Counted from the stretch's first letter, positions 13,214-22,096 are shown. The stretch: DNA of 32,579 nucleotides from an uncultured Micromonospora sp. (GCA_937951935.1 CALGAM010000114.1:1-32579), one strand, 5' to 3'. Notes: generated by a model from the sequence alone, not told the origin. Translations and numbers: made by a program.

Positions 13214-16200
13214 TCAGCCGGTCGCGCAGGCCGCGCCGTTGAGCGTGAACGTCGCGGGCCTCGGATTGCTGCCGGTGTGGGAGCCGTTGAAGCCGAAGCT
13301 GGTCGAGGCTCCGGGCGCCAGGGTGCGGTTGTAGTCGACGTTCGTCGCGGTCACCTCCGCGCCGGACTGGGTCACCGTCGCCGACCAGACCTGGGTGATC
13401 CGCTGGCCGCCCGGCAGGCTGAAGGCGAGCGTCCAGCCGTCGATCGTGGTCGTGCCGGTGTTGGTGATGGTGACCGTGGCGGTGAAGCCGGTGTCCCAGT
13501 CGTTGGTGGTGTACGTGACCCGACAACCGCTGGTCGGCGTGGTGCCGGTGGTCACCGAGACCGGCGACGACGGCGCCGAGACGTTGCCGGCCGCGTCGAC
13601 CGCGACCACGTAGAACCGGTACGTCGTGCCCGGCGCGAGCCCGGTCACCACGTACGTCGTACCGGTGACCGTGTCCAGCAGGACGTCGCCGTCGCCCGCC
13701 TCCCGGTACACCCGGTAGCCGGTGACACCGACGTCGTCGGTGGCCGCGTTCCAGGTCAGCGTCACGCCGCTGTCGGTGACCGCCGAGGCGGCCAGGCCGG
13801 TCGGCGTACTCGGTGGGGTGGTGTCCCCGCCACCGGGGGCGGTGGTCACGGTGACCGGCGCGGAGGCGGCCGAGCGGTTGCCCGCCCCGTCCCGGGCCAC
13901 CACGTAGAACTGGTAGGTCGTCGCCGGGGTCAGTCCCGTCACCGTCAGGGTCGCCGTGGTCGGCGAGCCGACCAGGACGTCGCCACCGTCGGCGACCCGG
14001 TAGACGTCGTAGCCGGCGAGGCCGCTGCCGCCGGTGTCGGTCGACGGTTCCCAGCTCAGGGTCAGGCCGGTCGCGGTCACCGCCGAGGCGGTCGGGGTGC
14101 CGGGACGGCTCGGCGCGACGGTGTCCGGGGCCGGCGGGGCGGGCTCGGCGCCCCAGACCAGGTCGTCGCCCTCCCAGAGCGCCACCTTCGGGTTCGGCCC
14201 GGCGGTGGCCTGGTACGACGGGTCGTTGCTCGGGTCCCAGGTGCCGCCCTCCGGCACCCCGATCTTGAACTGCACCTCCATCCGGTGCTGCGACTGCCCG
14301 GCCGGGGCGATGGTGTGGCCGGTGCAGTCCACCTCGACGTACCAGATGTCGCCGGCGTACTGGTGGGCGGTGGTCGGCGCCGGGCAGCCCTGGGTGTAGC
14401 CGCTGGTCACCTGGATCGGACCGGTACCCTCCGGGCGGAAGTAGTAGCGGAACCGGGACTGGGTGAGCGCCCGGGCCGGGAAGGCGGACCTGTTGTAGAC
14501 GATCGCCTTGATCCCGGTGGCCCGCGGCTCGTTCTGCATCACCGTGGTCTCGACGGTGATCTCGTCCATGTCCGGCTCCTCCGGCTGCGGGAAGTTCGCC
14601 AGCGGGGTGCCGCCGTACTCGGCGTAGAGCCGGACCAGCGCGGAGGTGAACCCGGCGTTGTAGTCGGTGGCGACCTCGTTCATCACGTAGTCGCCGCGGC
14701 TGTCGGTGTAGCGGTCGTCCGGCGCCGACGGGCCGCCGACCAGGGCGCCGTAGAGGACGTGGCGGGTCTCCTCCGGCACCTGCTGGCTGTCCCACCACGA
14801 GCCGTGCGCGGTGCGGTGGTGCGGGTTGCGTGGCGGGTTGACCCCGAAGCCGATCACGTAGCTGGAGTTGCGCGGGTTGTCGCCGAGCGCGTAGTTGATC
14901 TGGCGGACGGCGAAGTCGTGGTAGCGCGCCTTCCGGGTCGCGTCGGTGAGCCGGTCCGAGTAGACCAGTGCCGCGAAGGCGGTGTTGGCGGCGTAGCGCA
15001 GGGCGCCCCAGGTGTCCAGCACCGCCATCCCGCCCGGCGAGGTCCGGACCCTCTCCCCGTTCACCCCGACGGTCCACCAGTCAAGCCAGCGGTTGGCGTC
15101 GTCGACGTACTTCTGCTTGCCGGTCAGGTTCGCCAGCAGGACGTACGCGCCGAACTGCTTGTTGTCCCAGGCGATCGTCCACCTGTACATCCGGGTGGTC
15201 GTCTGCGGCTCGGTGCCGAGCCGGTCGTACTCGCTCTCCGCCTTGGCCAGGTAGTCGGCCTCGCCGGTGGCGCGGTACAGCCAGATCGCACCCCAGACCA
15301 GTTCGTCCTGGTAGCCGCTCCAGGACCGGTAGAAGTTCGTGGCGTCGGTGATGCACTCGTGGTACGGCCGCCGGACCGTGTCGGCGAAGGTGTAGAGCTG
15401 CCGGGCGTGGGTGAGCAGCTGGTCGGCGTACGCCGGGTCGGTGGGACGGAAGACGATCGAGGAGGCCGCCATCGCCGCGGCCGTCTCGGCGGCCAGGTCC
15501 GAGCCGCCGCAGCTCGCGTCGATCTTGTACGCCGGGCGTGCCATCGGCAGCACCTCGGCCGGCCCCCACCACTTGTGGTCGTCGTCGCCCTTGCCCACCT
15601 GCCCGTAGAGGACGTTCGGTGCCGGGTGGGCCTTGATGAAGTAGTCGTTGACGAAGCGCAGGTTGTTCAACAGGTGGGGCAGTTGGCCGGAGGCGGCGTA
15701 CGCGTCGCGGTACTCGACCGCGCCCCAGGCGAGCATGGTCGCGCTGAACGCCATCGGAAAGCCGAACTTGACGTGGTCGCCGGCGTCGTACCAGCCGCCG
15801 GTGAGGTCGAGTCCGACGTCGGCGCCGTCGTTCAGGGCCGAGTCGCCCCGCCAGGAGACGCGGTTCCACTCGGGAAGCCGGCCCGACTGCTGCGCCTCGT
15901 AGAAGAACAACGACTTCTGCAGCGCCTCGGCGTAGTTGAAGGGCCCGGCGGCGGCGAGCGCGGTGGCCGGGTCGGCGGTGCGGGATCCGGCGCCGGCGGG
16001 ATGCGGGGCAGCGACGACGAGCCCGACGGCGGTCAGGGCGGCCACGGTGGCCGTCAGCGCGCGCTCGTACCAGTGACCGGGCCGCTGCCCCCGGTCGGGG
16101 CGCTGCCGGCCGTCCGGACGCTGTCGGCCGTCGATCCGGTGCCGGACCTTGGGTCTGGGACGTGGACCGGGCCGAGGGCGCTGCCCGTTCGGCCGGGCCG

Positions 16201-16219
16201 GGGCGATGCGGTGACGCAC
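13214..16219 (-). CDS. Secreted GH9 cellulase with CBM3, two FN3 and CBM2
   Basis: This 1001-residue modular endoglucanase has the domain order of processive Thermobifida Cel9A-type enzymes, with one extra FN3. Residues 1-78 are a secretion signal with an unusually long basic n-region, then ALTATVAALTAVGLVVAAPHPAGA. The GH9 domain is about 93-530, with the DAGDH motif (D145, D148), the substrate-binding His region (PPRNPHHRTAHGSW) and the catalytic acid E515 (NEVATDYNAGF). CBM3 (probably type c) is about 545-690, FN3 domains about 703-795 and 802-895, and CBM2 about 900-1001. GTG 16219 has an AGGAG site eight bases upstream. A CebR-type operator in the leader predicts cello-oligosaccharide induction. 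It has its own promoter and terminator. Confidence 0.95.
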   Translation of the reverse strand: MRHRIAPARPNGQRPRPGPRPRPKVRHRIDGRQRPDGRQRPDRGQRPGHWYERALTATVAALTAVGLVVAAPHPAGAGSRTADPATALAAAGPFNYAEALQKSLFFYEAQQSGRLPEWNRVSWRGDSALNDGADVGLDLTGGWYDAGDHVKFGFPMAFSATMLAWGAVEYRDAYAASGQLPHLLNNLRFVNDYFIKAHPAPNVLYGQVGKGDDDHKWWGPAEVLPMARPAYKIDASCGGSDLAAETAAAMAASSIVFRPTDPAYADQLLTHARQLYTFADTVRRPYHECITDATNFYRSWSGYQDELVWGAIWLYRATGEADYLAKAESEYDRLGTEPQTTTRMYRWTIAWDNKQFGAYVLLANLTGKQKYVDDANRWLDWWTVGVNGERVRTSPGGMAVLDTWGALRYAANTAFAALVYSDRLTDATRKARYHDFAVRQINYALGDNPRNSSYVIGFGVNPPRNPHHRTAHGSWWDSQQVPEETRHVLYGALVGGPSAPDDRYTDSRGDYVMNEVATDYNAGFTSALVRLYAEYGGTPLANFPQPEEPDMDEITVETTVMQNEPRATGIKAIVYNRSAFPARALTQSRFRYYFRPEGTGPIQVTSGYTQGCPAPTTAHQYAGDIWYVEVDCTGHTIAPAGQSQHRMEVQFKIGVPEGGTWDPSNDPSYQATAGPNPKVALWEGDDLVWGAEPAPPAPDTVAPSRPGTPTASAVTATGLTLSWEPSTDTGGSGLAGYDVYRVADGGDVLVGSPTTATLTVTGLTPATTYQFYVVARDGAGNRSAASAPVTVTTAPGGGDTTPPSTPTGLAASAVTDSGVTLTWNAATDDVGVTGYRVYREAGDGDVLLDTVTGTTYVVTGLAPGTTYRFYVVAVDAAGNVSAPSSPVSVTTGTTPTSGCRVTYTTNDWDTGFTATVTITNTGTTTIDGWTLAFSLPGGQRITQVWSATVTQSGAEVTATNVDYNRTLAPGASTSFGFNGSHTGSNPRPATFTLNGAACATG

Positions 16220-16401
16220 TAGGATCGCTCCTGTCCGTGGAGCCGCGCGCGGCGACGCGTAGCGGAGGACAGCGAGGGGCGGATGTGGGCGCATCCGCCC
16301 CTCCCCCTGTGCGGTGCGCGACGCGGGTTCGGGGGTGGGATCATGCGGTTCGGGCGGTGGGTTCCTGGTCCGGGGGTCGCGATCGGCCCTTGTCGGAGGG
16401 C

Positions 16402-16415
16402 CGGGAGCGCTCCCA
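16402..16415. promoter_or_regulatory. CebR-type operator of the cellulase gene
   Basis: CGGGAGCGCTCCCA differs by one base from the palindromic consensus TGGGAGCGCTCCCA known for CebR/CelR. It lies just downstream of the predicted transcription start, where bound repressor would block elongation or open-complex formation. Confidence 0.88.
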
Positions 16416-16427
16416 TGGACAGGCAAC

Positions 16428-16457
16428 AATGTAACTGTGCCATTGCCTGTTTGTGAA
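16428..16457 (-). promoter_or_regulatory. Candidate cellulase promoter with overlapping inverted repeat
   Basis: TTCACA (16457-16452) and TACATT (16433-16428) are 18 bp apart on the minus strand, giving a leader of about 200 bases. An 8-bp inverted repeat, ACAGGCAA (16419-16426) and TTGCCTGT (16443-16450), overlaps the promoter and may be a second regulator site. Confidence 0.45.
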
Positions 16458-17091
16458 GGACCAAACCGGCGGGCCACGGACGCCGTCGGGCCGGTCCACG
16501 GTGGCGGACCAGCGCCAGGAAAAGGGTTTCCCACTCTTTGACACCGCGCACACAATCCACACCCGTCCCCACGACTCGCGGCATCTCCGCAGCTCGGAGC
16601 CGAGCACACCCACCCACGCGGCCGGCCACCCCGGCCCGGTGGGCGAACGCGGACGTTCCGCGATACGGGCGTACGGTTGCCGCCGCCGGCCGGCACGCGA
16701 GACAGTACGCGCAGGACAGCGGTGCCACCGTCGTCGCCGCGTGACTCACCGTGACCCGTCGGACCGCCGTTCATCCAGTACGGCCGTACCGGCCCGGGTC
16801 GCCTTCCACCCACGGCCGCCGGAGCCGACCCCGCGCCGGCCCTCCGGAGGCCCACCGCAGCCGCAATCCGATCACTCCGCAGCGGACCGACCCGGCCCCC
16901 GCGACGTCCCGCCCCGCCTCCGCCGGAGCGACGCCCGGCCGGGTCCGCCACCCGGACGGAACGCAACCCGCCGACCAGACCGCGCCCGGGACGGGAGCGT
17001 CCGACCCGCGCCCCGGATCGCCCCGACGGGTCCGTCCCCACCGGAACCGCGCCGGCCACCCGCCGGCCCTCCCCCGACCCAAGGAGAAGCG
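16458..17091. other. Gene-free, C-rich region upstream of the aldehyde dehydrogenase
   Basis: No reading frame here resembles a protein; open frames are Arg/Pro-rich shadows. From about 16790 to 17080 the plus strand is strongly C-rich: 16861-16920 has 33 C and 14 G. If transcribed as a leader, this composition would suit a Rho-loading (rut) site. A small inverted repeat GGAAA/TTTCC is present near 16520. Confidence 0.45.
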
Positions 17092-18669
17092 ATGGCACTG
17101 CGCCTTGCCGACGGCACCGCCTGGCAGGAGACCCTCGCCCGAGCGGTGCAGGCCGCCCCCGAAGCCTTCGACCTCGACGCGCGTCCCGGCGGCATCGTCA
17201 CCCTCCGCAACCTGATCGAGGGGACCTGGCAGTCGATCGGCATCCCGACCGCGGTACGGACCCCGGTCGACAACACCGAGCTGGTCAACCTGCCCCGCCT
17301 CGACGCCGAGGCGGCCCGGTCCGCGGTGGCCTTCGCCGCCGCCGAGCACCGGGACTGGGCCGCCACGCCCCTCGTCGACCGCAAGGCCCGGGTGGTCGCC
17401 GCGCTCGACGAGCTGACCCTGCACCGTGACCTGCTCGCCCTGCTGCTCGTCTGGGAGATCGGCAAGCCGTGGCGGCTCGCCTGCGCCGACGTCGACCGGG
17501 CGCTCGACGGCGTCCGCTGGTACGTCGAGGAGATCGACCGGATGCTGGCCGGCGGCCGCGAGCCGCTCCCCGGCCCGGTCAGCAACATCGCCAGCTGGAA
17601 CTATCCGATGAGCGTCCTGGTCCACGCCGAGCTGGTACAGCTCCTCGCCGGCAACGCGGTGATCGCCAAGACCCCGTCGCAGGGTGGAGCCGTCTGCCTC
17701 ACCGTGGCCCACGCGGTGATGCGCCGCGTCGGGCTACCCGCCACCCTGCTCTCCGGCAGCGGCGAGGAGCTCTCCGAGGTGCTGGTCCGGGCCCCGGAGA
17801 TCGGTGCCGTCGCCTTCGTCGGCGGCCGGTCCAACGGCGGAAAGGTCGCCGCCGCGCTCCTCGACACCGACAAGCGGCACATGATCGAGCAGGAGGGTCT
17901 GAACGCCTGGGGCATCTGGGAGTTCTCCCAGTGGGACATGCTCGCCACCCATCTGAAGAAGGGTTTCGAGTACGGCAAGCAGCGGTGCACCGCCTACCCG
18001 CGCTTCGTGGTCCAGCGCGACCTCGTCGACCAGTTCCTCGACATGTACCTGCCGGTCGTCCGCTCGGTCCGCTTCGGGCACCCGCTCGCCGTCGACGACT
18101 CCTGGCGCCCCGGCGACCCGCTGCCCGAGCTCGACTTCGGGCCGCTGATCAGCGCCCACAAGGCCGACGAGCTGCGCCGCAAGGTGGATGAGGCGGTCCG
18201 GGGCGGGGCGATCCCGCTCTACCGTGGCCGGCTCGACGGGGCGTCCTTCCTCCCCGGCCAGGACACCTCGGCGTACGTCGCGCCGTCGGTGCTGCTCGCC
18301 CCGCCGGGCCGGTCCCGGCTGATGCACGCCGAGCCGTTCGGCCCGGTGGACACCATCGTGGTGGTGGACACCGAGGACGAACTGCTGGCCGCGATGAACG
18401 CCTCCAACGGCGCGCTGGTGGCGAGTCTCGCCTGCGACGACGAGGAGAAGGCGGCCAAGCTCGCCGTCGACCTGCAGGCGTTCAAGGTGGGCATCAACCG
18501 GCCCCGCTCCCGGGGCGACCGGGCGGAGCCGTTCGGTGGTCGCGGCGCGTCCTGGAAGGGTGCCTTCGTCGGCGGCGATCTGCTGGTGCAGGCGGTCACC
18601 GTGGGCGAGCCGGGCGAGCGGCTCTACGGCAACTTCCCGGAGTGGACGGCGCTGCCCCCGAACATCTGA
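17092..18669 (+). CDS. Aldehyde dehydrogenase family protein
   Basis: This 525-residue cytosolic NAD(P)-dependent dehydrogenase should oxidise an aldehyde to an acid. The catalytic set can be placed: N170 in SWNYP, K193 in IAKTPSQ, the general base E266 in IEQEGLN (most family members read ELGGKN), the nucleophile C299 in GKQRCTAYPR, and the cofactor-side EPFGPV. The cofactor loop reads FVGGRSNGG rather than FTGSTEVG. These differences point to a divergent subfamily with unknown substrate. ATG 17092 has a strong AAGGAG site five bases upstream. It is monocistronic, with a hairpin terminator after the stop and a long C-rich region before it. Confidence 0.88.
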   Translation: MALRLADGTAWQETLARAVQAAPEAFDLDARPGGIVTLRNLIEGTWQSIGIPTAVRTPVDNTELVNLPRLDAEAARSAVAFAAAEHRDWAATPLVDRKARVVAALDELTLHRDLLALLLVWEIGKPWRLACADVDRALDGVRWYVEEIDRMLAGGREPLPGPVSNIASWNYPMSVLVHAELVQLLAGNAVIAKTPSQGGAVCLTVAHAVMRRVGLPATLLSGSGEELSEVLVRAPEIGAVAFVGGRSNGGKVAAALLDTDKRHMIEQEGLNAWGIWEFSQWDMLATHLKKGFEYGKQRCTAYPRFVVQRDLVDQFLDMYLPVVRSVRFGHPLAVDDSWRPGDPLPELDFGPLISAHKADELRRKVDEAVRGGAIPLYRGRLDGASFLPGQDTSAYVAPSVLLAPPGRSRLMHAEPFGPVDTIVVVDTEDELLAAMNASNGALVASLACDDEEKAAKLAVDLQAFKVGINRPRSRGDRAEPFGGRGASWKGAFVGGDLLVQAVTVGEPGERLYGNFPEWTALPPNI

Positions 18670-18713
18670 GGCGCGGCGACGACGTCCCGCCGGCGAACCG
18701 GGACCGGACGACG

Positions 18714-18751
18714 GCGGGGCCCGTCCGGCCGTCCCACCGGACGGGCCCCGC
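18714..18751 (+). terminator. Terminator of the aldehyde dehydrogenase gene
   Basis: A perfect 15-bp stem (18714-18728 and 18737-18751) with an 8-base loop lies 45 bases past the stop. Confidence 0.8.
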
Positions 18752-18777
18752 TCACCTCGCCCCTCGGTTGAGGCTCG

Positions 18778-18808
18778 GCGGCCCGGTCCCGAACCGGGAC
18801 CGGGCCGC
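18778..18808 (-). terminator. Terminator of the ACT operon
   Basis: A perfect 14-bp stem (18778-18791 and 18795-18808) with a 3-base loop lies about 65 bases past the ACT-GNAT stop. It sits back to back with the terminator of the convergent gene. Confidence 0.75.
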
Positions 18809-18872
18809 TGTCCCAGGCCCCCGGGCGCCTCGACGGCGCCGGGGACAGGTCGACGGCCGGCTCGGAGCCGGA

Positions 18873-19988
18873 CTACAGCCCGGTGGCCGACCCGGGGCCG
18901 TGCTGCGGCCCGGCGATCAGCTCGGACCGGGAGTCGTCCCCCGCCGGCGTTCCGGTCTTCTCGGCCAGCGGCACGGTCAGGGTCAACAGGTCGCCGTCGC
19001 GGTCCACGGCGCCGGGCCGGTAGAACCGGTCCATCAGCCGCACCATCGCCACGTTCTCGGCCGAGGTGTGCATCGACACCGCCGCGAGACCGCTCCGGCG
19101 GGCGTGGGTGACCAGCCGGCGCAGCAGGGCACCGCCGAGGCCCCTGCGCTGCCAGGCGTCCTCGACCAGGAGCGCGACCTCCGCGATGTCACCCTCGGCG
19201 ACCAGGTTCGCCATCGCCACCACCCGGTCCGGCTGCTCCGCCGCGCCCTCGGTCACCGCCAGCAGCGTCACCCCGCGCGGCGGGGTCAGCAGGCGCCGCA
19301 GCCGGGCGTCGTCCGGCTGCTCGGCGCCCGGCGGGTAGCGCCGGTGCAGGGTGCGCTCGGAGCAGCGCCGGTGCATCGCCCGGACCGCGGCCAGGTCGTC
19401 GGGGACCGCCGGACGGACCGCGACGTCGACGCCCTCGGGAAGCACCAGGGTGACGTGCTCGACGTCGCGCCGCACCACCGCACCGGCCAACTCCAGCAAC
19501 GCCTGGGCGCGGGCGAACTCGGCCGGGGTGAACGCGGGGGCTGCCCGGACGACCTCGAACGTCCCGCCGTCCGGGTCCGGAAGCCGCATCGTGCCCCGGT
19601 CGTAACCGGGGCCCTCCGGTGCCGGCAGCGGCCGCCAGGTGACCGAATCGGCGGTGAGCAGTGCGCGCAGGGTCTCCCCCAGCTCCTCCGGGTCGTGCAC
19701 CAACCGGGTCGCGAGGCCGAGCGCCCGGGTCGGTTGGTCGGCCAGGCCCTGTGCCTCGCTGCGCGCCACCCAGCAGTCGCGGCCGCGGCCCTTCTCCACC
19801 GCCGCGACCAGGTCCGCCGCGGTGAGCTCGGCCGGCGCGTCGACCAGGAAGTCGTCCACCGCCCCGGCCTCGGTCGTGTGCACCTGCACGGTGAGGATGT
19901 TGACCCCGCGCAACGCGAGGCTCGCGGTGAGCACCGAGAGGAATCCGGGCCGGTCGACCACCGTCGCCCTGATCCGCCATAGCGTCAT
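18873..19988 (-). CDS. ACT-GNAT acetyltransferase (possible amino-acid-regulated lysine acetyltransferase)
   Basis: This 371-residue protein has an N-terminal ACT domain (about 1-75, beginning MTLWRIRATVVDRPGFLSVL), a linker region, and a C-terminal GNAT domain (about 188-342). The acetyl-CoA loop is ALLVEDAWQRRGLGGALLRRL, with the R/Q-x-x-G-x-G core near 281-285. ACT domains bind amino acids. ACT-GNAT proteins characterised in Micromonospora acetylate acetyl-CoA synthetase under amino-acid control, and this gene fits that architecture. A tail of about 30 residues after the GNAT domain is Gly/Ser-rich. ATG 19988 has AAGGAG five bases upstream. The gene follows an ACT-only gene after 38 bases, so the two are probably cotranscribed. 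Confidence 0.85.
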   Translation of the reverse strand: MTLWRIRATVVDRPGFLSVLTASLALRGVNILTVQVHTTEAGAVDDFLVDAPAELTAADLVAAVEKGRGRDCWVARSEAQGLADQPTRALGLATRLVHDPEELGETLRALLTADSVTWRPLPAPEGPGYDRGTMRLPDPDGGTFEVVRAAPAFTPAEFARAQALLELAGAVVRRDVEHVTLVLPEGVDVAVRPAVPDDLAAVRAMHRRCSERTLHRRYPPGAEQPDDARLRRLLTPPRGVTLLAVTEGAAEQPDRVVAMANLVAEGDIAEVALLVEDAWQRRGLGGALLRRLVTHARRSGLAAVSMHTSAENVAMVRLMDRFYRPGAVDRDGDLLTLTVPLAEKTGTPAGDDSRSELIAGPQHGPGSATGL

Positions 19989-20026
19989 GTTGGCTCCTTC
20001 CCGGCATCCAGCCTGCCCGCCGACTG

Positions 20027-20827
20027 TTACCCGGCGGTTGCCGAACCAGGACCGCCAACCGTGGTTCCGGTCACGGCCGCCATCGCCGCGGCCTGGTCCG
20101 AGGCGTTCCAGGAATCGGTCGGCGCGGCGCTGACCAGATCCAGCCGGTCGCCGAGGATCGTCGCGGCGGCGCGGACGAGTTGGGCGATCCGGTCCACCTC
20201 CGTGGCGTGGAAACTCGCCGCGGTGAGCCCGTCCCCGTCCACCCGGGCGAGGACCAGCACCAGCCCGGCCCGGCCGAACGGTGCCACCGCGTAGTGGACA
20301 CCGGCCGGGCCGCGCAGGGCGCGGGCCCGCAGCGGTGTCACCTCCGGCAGGCGCAGTGGGGTCGGGGCACGCCAGCTCGCGTACGCCACCGCGGGCGCAC
20401 CGCTGCCGTGGACCGCCCCCGAACCGGGCACCCGCCGGGCCGCCCAGTCGGGCGGCACCACGGCGGCGGCGGCCCAGTCGGCGGCCAGCAGCCCCGGCAC
20501 GGCGTCGACCAGCGTGGCGAGCCCGTCCGCCGGGTTCGCCGCGACCTGGGCCAGCAGTTCGGCGTCCTGTCCGCCGCCGGTCGGCGCGCCGATCGCCCGC
20601 CACATGCCGTCGACCTGGACCCCGGGAATCGCGCCCAGCCCGGCGCTGAGCCGGTCGACCCGGGACGCCCCGGGCCAGACGACGGTGAAGTCGTCCACCG
20701 CCCGGCCGCCCAGCCGCTCCAACACCACCACCTGGACGATGTCGGCACCTGCCACGCCCAGTGTGCGGGCGACCTGACCGAGCGTGCCAGGCCGATCCGG
20801 CAGGGTGACCCGAACCCTCAGCAACAT
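20027..20827 (-). CDS. ACT domain-containing protein
   Basis: This 266-residue protein starts with an ACT-type ligand-binding domain (MLLRVRVTLPDRPGTLGQVARTL, about 1-75). The remaining 190 residues form an Ala-rich region with no recognised catalytic motif (CHYAVAPFGRAGLVLVLAR-like strands suggest a second small alpha/beta or GAF-like fold). It lies directly upstream of the ACT-GNAT gene in the same operon and may be a paralogous sensor or partner. ATG 20827 has a GGAGGGG ribosome binding site. Its function is not established; amino-acid sensing is inferred from the ACT domain. Confidence 0.8.
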   Translation of the reverse strand: MLLRVRVTLPDRPGTLGQVARTLGVAGADIVQVVVLERLGGRAVDDFTVVWPGASRVDRLSAGLGAIPGVQVDGMWRAIGAPTGGGQDAELLAQVAANPADGLATLVDAVPGLLAADWAAAAVVPPDWAARRVPGSGAVHGSGAPAVAYASWRAPTPLRLPEVTPLRARALRGPAGVHYAVAPFGRAGLVLVLARVDGDGLTAASFHATEVDRIAQLVRAAATILGDRLDLVSAAPTDSWNASDQAAAMAAVTGTTVGGPGSATAG

Positions 20828-20964
20828 GTTCGTCCCCTCCGTCGGCGGACCGGCGCGGGTTGCCGCCGGCGTTACGGGGACAGCCTGCCGGATGGCCATT
20901 TCGTCCCTGTTGCCGCGCCATGTCCCGAACGCAACAACCGGCATGCGCCGGGGCAACACGCCGT

Positions 20965-20988
20965 GGTGTCACCCGGACGGGTGTGACC
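20965..20988 (-). terminator. Candidate cebR terminator
   Basis: Arms 20965-20975 and 20978-20988 form an 11-bp inverted repeat with a two-base internal mismatch, starting 9 bases past the cebR stop. Between it and 20828 lies the unmapped promoter of the ACT operon. Confidence 0.5.
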
Positions 20989-20996
20989 GGGACGGA

Positions 20997-22040
20997 TCAG
21001 GCCGAGGCGCGGTGCACGAGGTGGGTGTCGAGCAGGACGTACGGCGTCTCCCGCTCCTCGTTGCGGATCCGGGACAGCAGCAGCCGGGCCATCTGCCGCC
21101 CCATCTCCTCCATGGGCTGGAAGACCGTGGTCAGGGGCGGATCGGTCTGGCGGGCGATCGGGGCGTCCTCGAAACCCACCACCGCCACGTCGTCGGGAAC
21201 CCGGCGCCCCGCCGCGCGCAGCGCCCGCAACGCCCCGCAGGCCATCAGGTCCGAGGCGACGAAGACGGCGTCGAGGTCGGGACAGGCCTCAAGCAGCCGG
21301 CGCATCGCCGCCGCGCCGCTGGTCTCGCTGAAGTCGCCGTACGCGATCAGGGTTTCGTCGACGGCCACGCCGTTGTCCCGCATCGCCTCCCGGTAGCCGC
21401 TGAGCCGGGCCACGCCCACGCCCATGTCCTGCGGTCCGGCGATCGTGGCCACCCGCTGCCGCCCCTGGCGCAGCAGGTGCTCGATGGCGAGCCGGGCTCC
21501 ACCGGCGTTGTCCACGTCGACGAAGTACGCCCCGTTCGGGTCGGTCAGCATCCGGGCCGGCCGGCCGCCGAGCACGGTGGGCAACCCGCGCTGTTCCAGC
21601 AGCGCGGGCAGCGGGTCCGCGTCGTGCAGGGAGAGCAGGAGCACACCGTCCACGTGCTGGCTGGTCAGATGGTGCTCCATCCGCTCCCGCTCGGCCGGCG
21701 ACTGCGCCATCGCCAACCACAACTGCATCGGCGTCTCCAGCAACGCCGAGCTGATCCCCCGGACGATGCCGGCGAAGAACGGCTCGCCGAAGACCCGCTC
21801 CTCCGACTCCGAGACCACCAGAGCCACCGAGTCGGTCCGCTGGGTCACCAGTGCCCGGGCTGCCCGGTTCGGCACGTACCCCAGTTCGGCGATCGCCCGC
21901 TGCACGGCGGCCCGGGCCTCCGGACTCACCTGGGGCGAGCCGTTGACGACGCGCGACACCGTACCCCGTCCCACGCCGGCGCGAGCGGCGACCGCGTCCA
22001 AGGTTGGCCGCCCGAGCGAGCGGGTGCGCTGCGTTGTCAT
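20997..22040 (-). CDS. cebR: LacI-family repressor of cellulose/cellobiose genes (CebR-type)
   Basis: This 347-residue repressor has an N-terminal LacI HTH with hinge helix (PTLDAVAARAGVGRGTVSRVVNG, ARALVTQRT; about 12-68) and a periplasmic-binding-protein-like effector domain. In streptomycetes CebR, and in Thermobifida CelR, bind TGGGAGCGCTCCCA and release it with cellobiose. Three such sites occur in this window, at the cebE promoter (two) and the cellulase gene (one). ATG 22040 has a GAGGAG site seven bases upstream. It is placed just downstream of bglC on the same strand but behind its own leader and a hairpin. No operator is seen at its own promoter. Confidence 0.92.
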   Translation of the reverse strand: MTTQRTRSLGRPTLDAVAARAGVGRGTVSRVVNGSPQVSPEARAAVQRAIAELGYVPNRAARALVTQRTDSVALVVSESEERVFGEPFFAGIVRGISSALLETPMQLWLAMAQSPAERERMEHHLTSQHVDGVLLLSLHDADPLPALLEQRGLPTVLGGRPARMLTDPNGAYFVDVDNAGGARLAIEHLLRQGRQRVATIAGPQDMGVGVARLSGYREAMRDNGVAVDETLIAYGDFSETSGAAAMRRLLEACPDLDAVFVASDLMACGALRALRAAGRRVPDDVAVVGFEDAPIARQTDPPLTTVFQPMEEMGRQMARLLLSRIRNEERETPYVLLDTHLVHRASA

Positions 22041-22065
22041 CGTTTGCTCCTCAGACGTCGGGCAG

Positions 22066-22096
22066 CCGGCACCGACCTGGCATGGGCCGGTGCCGG
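22066..22096 (-). other. Hairpin in the cebR leader
   Basis: A perfect 9-bp stem (22066-22074 and 22088-22096) with a 13-base loop lies 26 bases before the cebR ATG. It may affect translation or transcript stability. Confidence 0.4.

Noticed and set aside
16219..16749. Cys-containing minus-strand open frame upstream of the cellulase
   Set aside because: It spans the cellulase promoter and operator and shows no family pattern.
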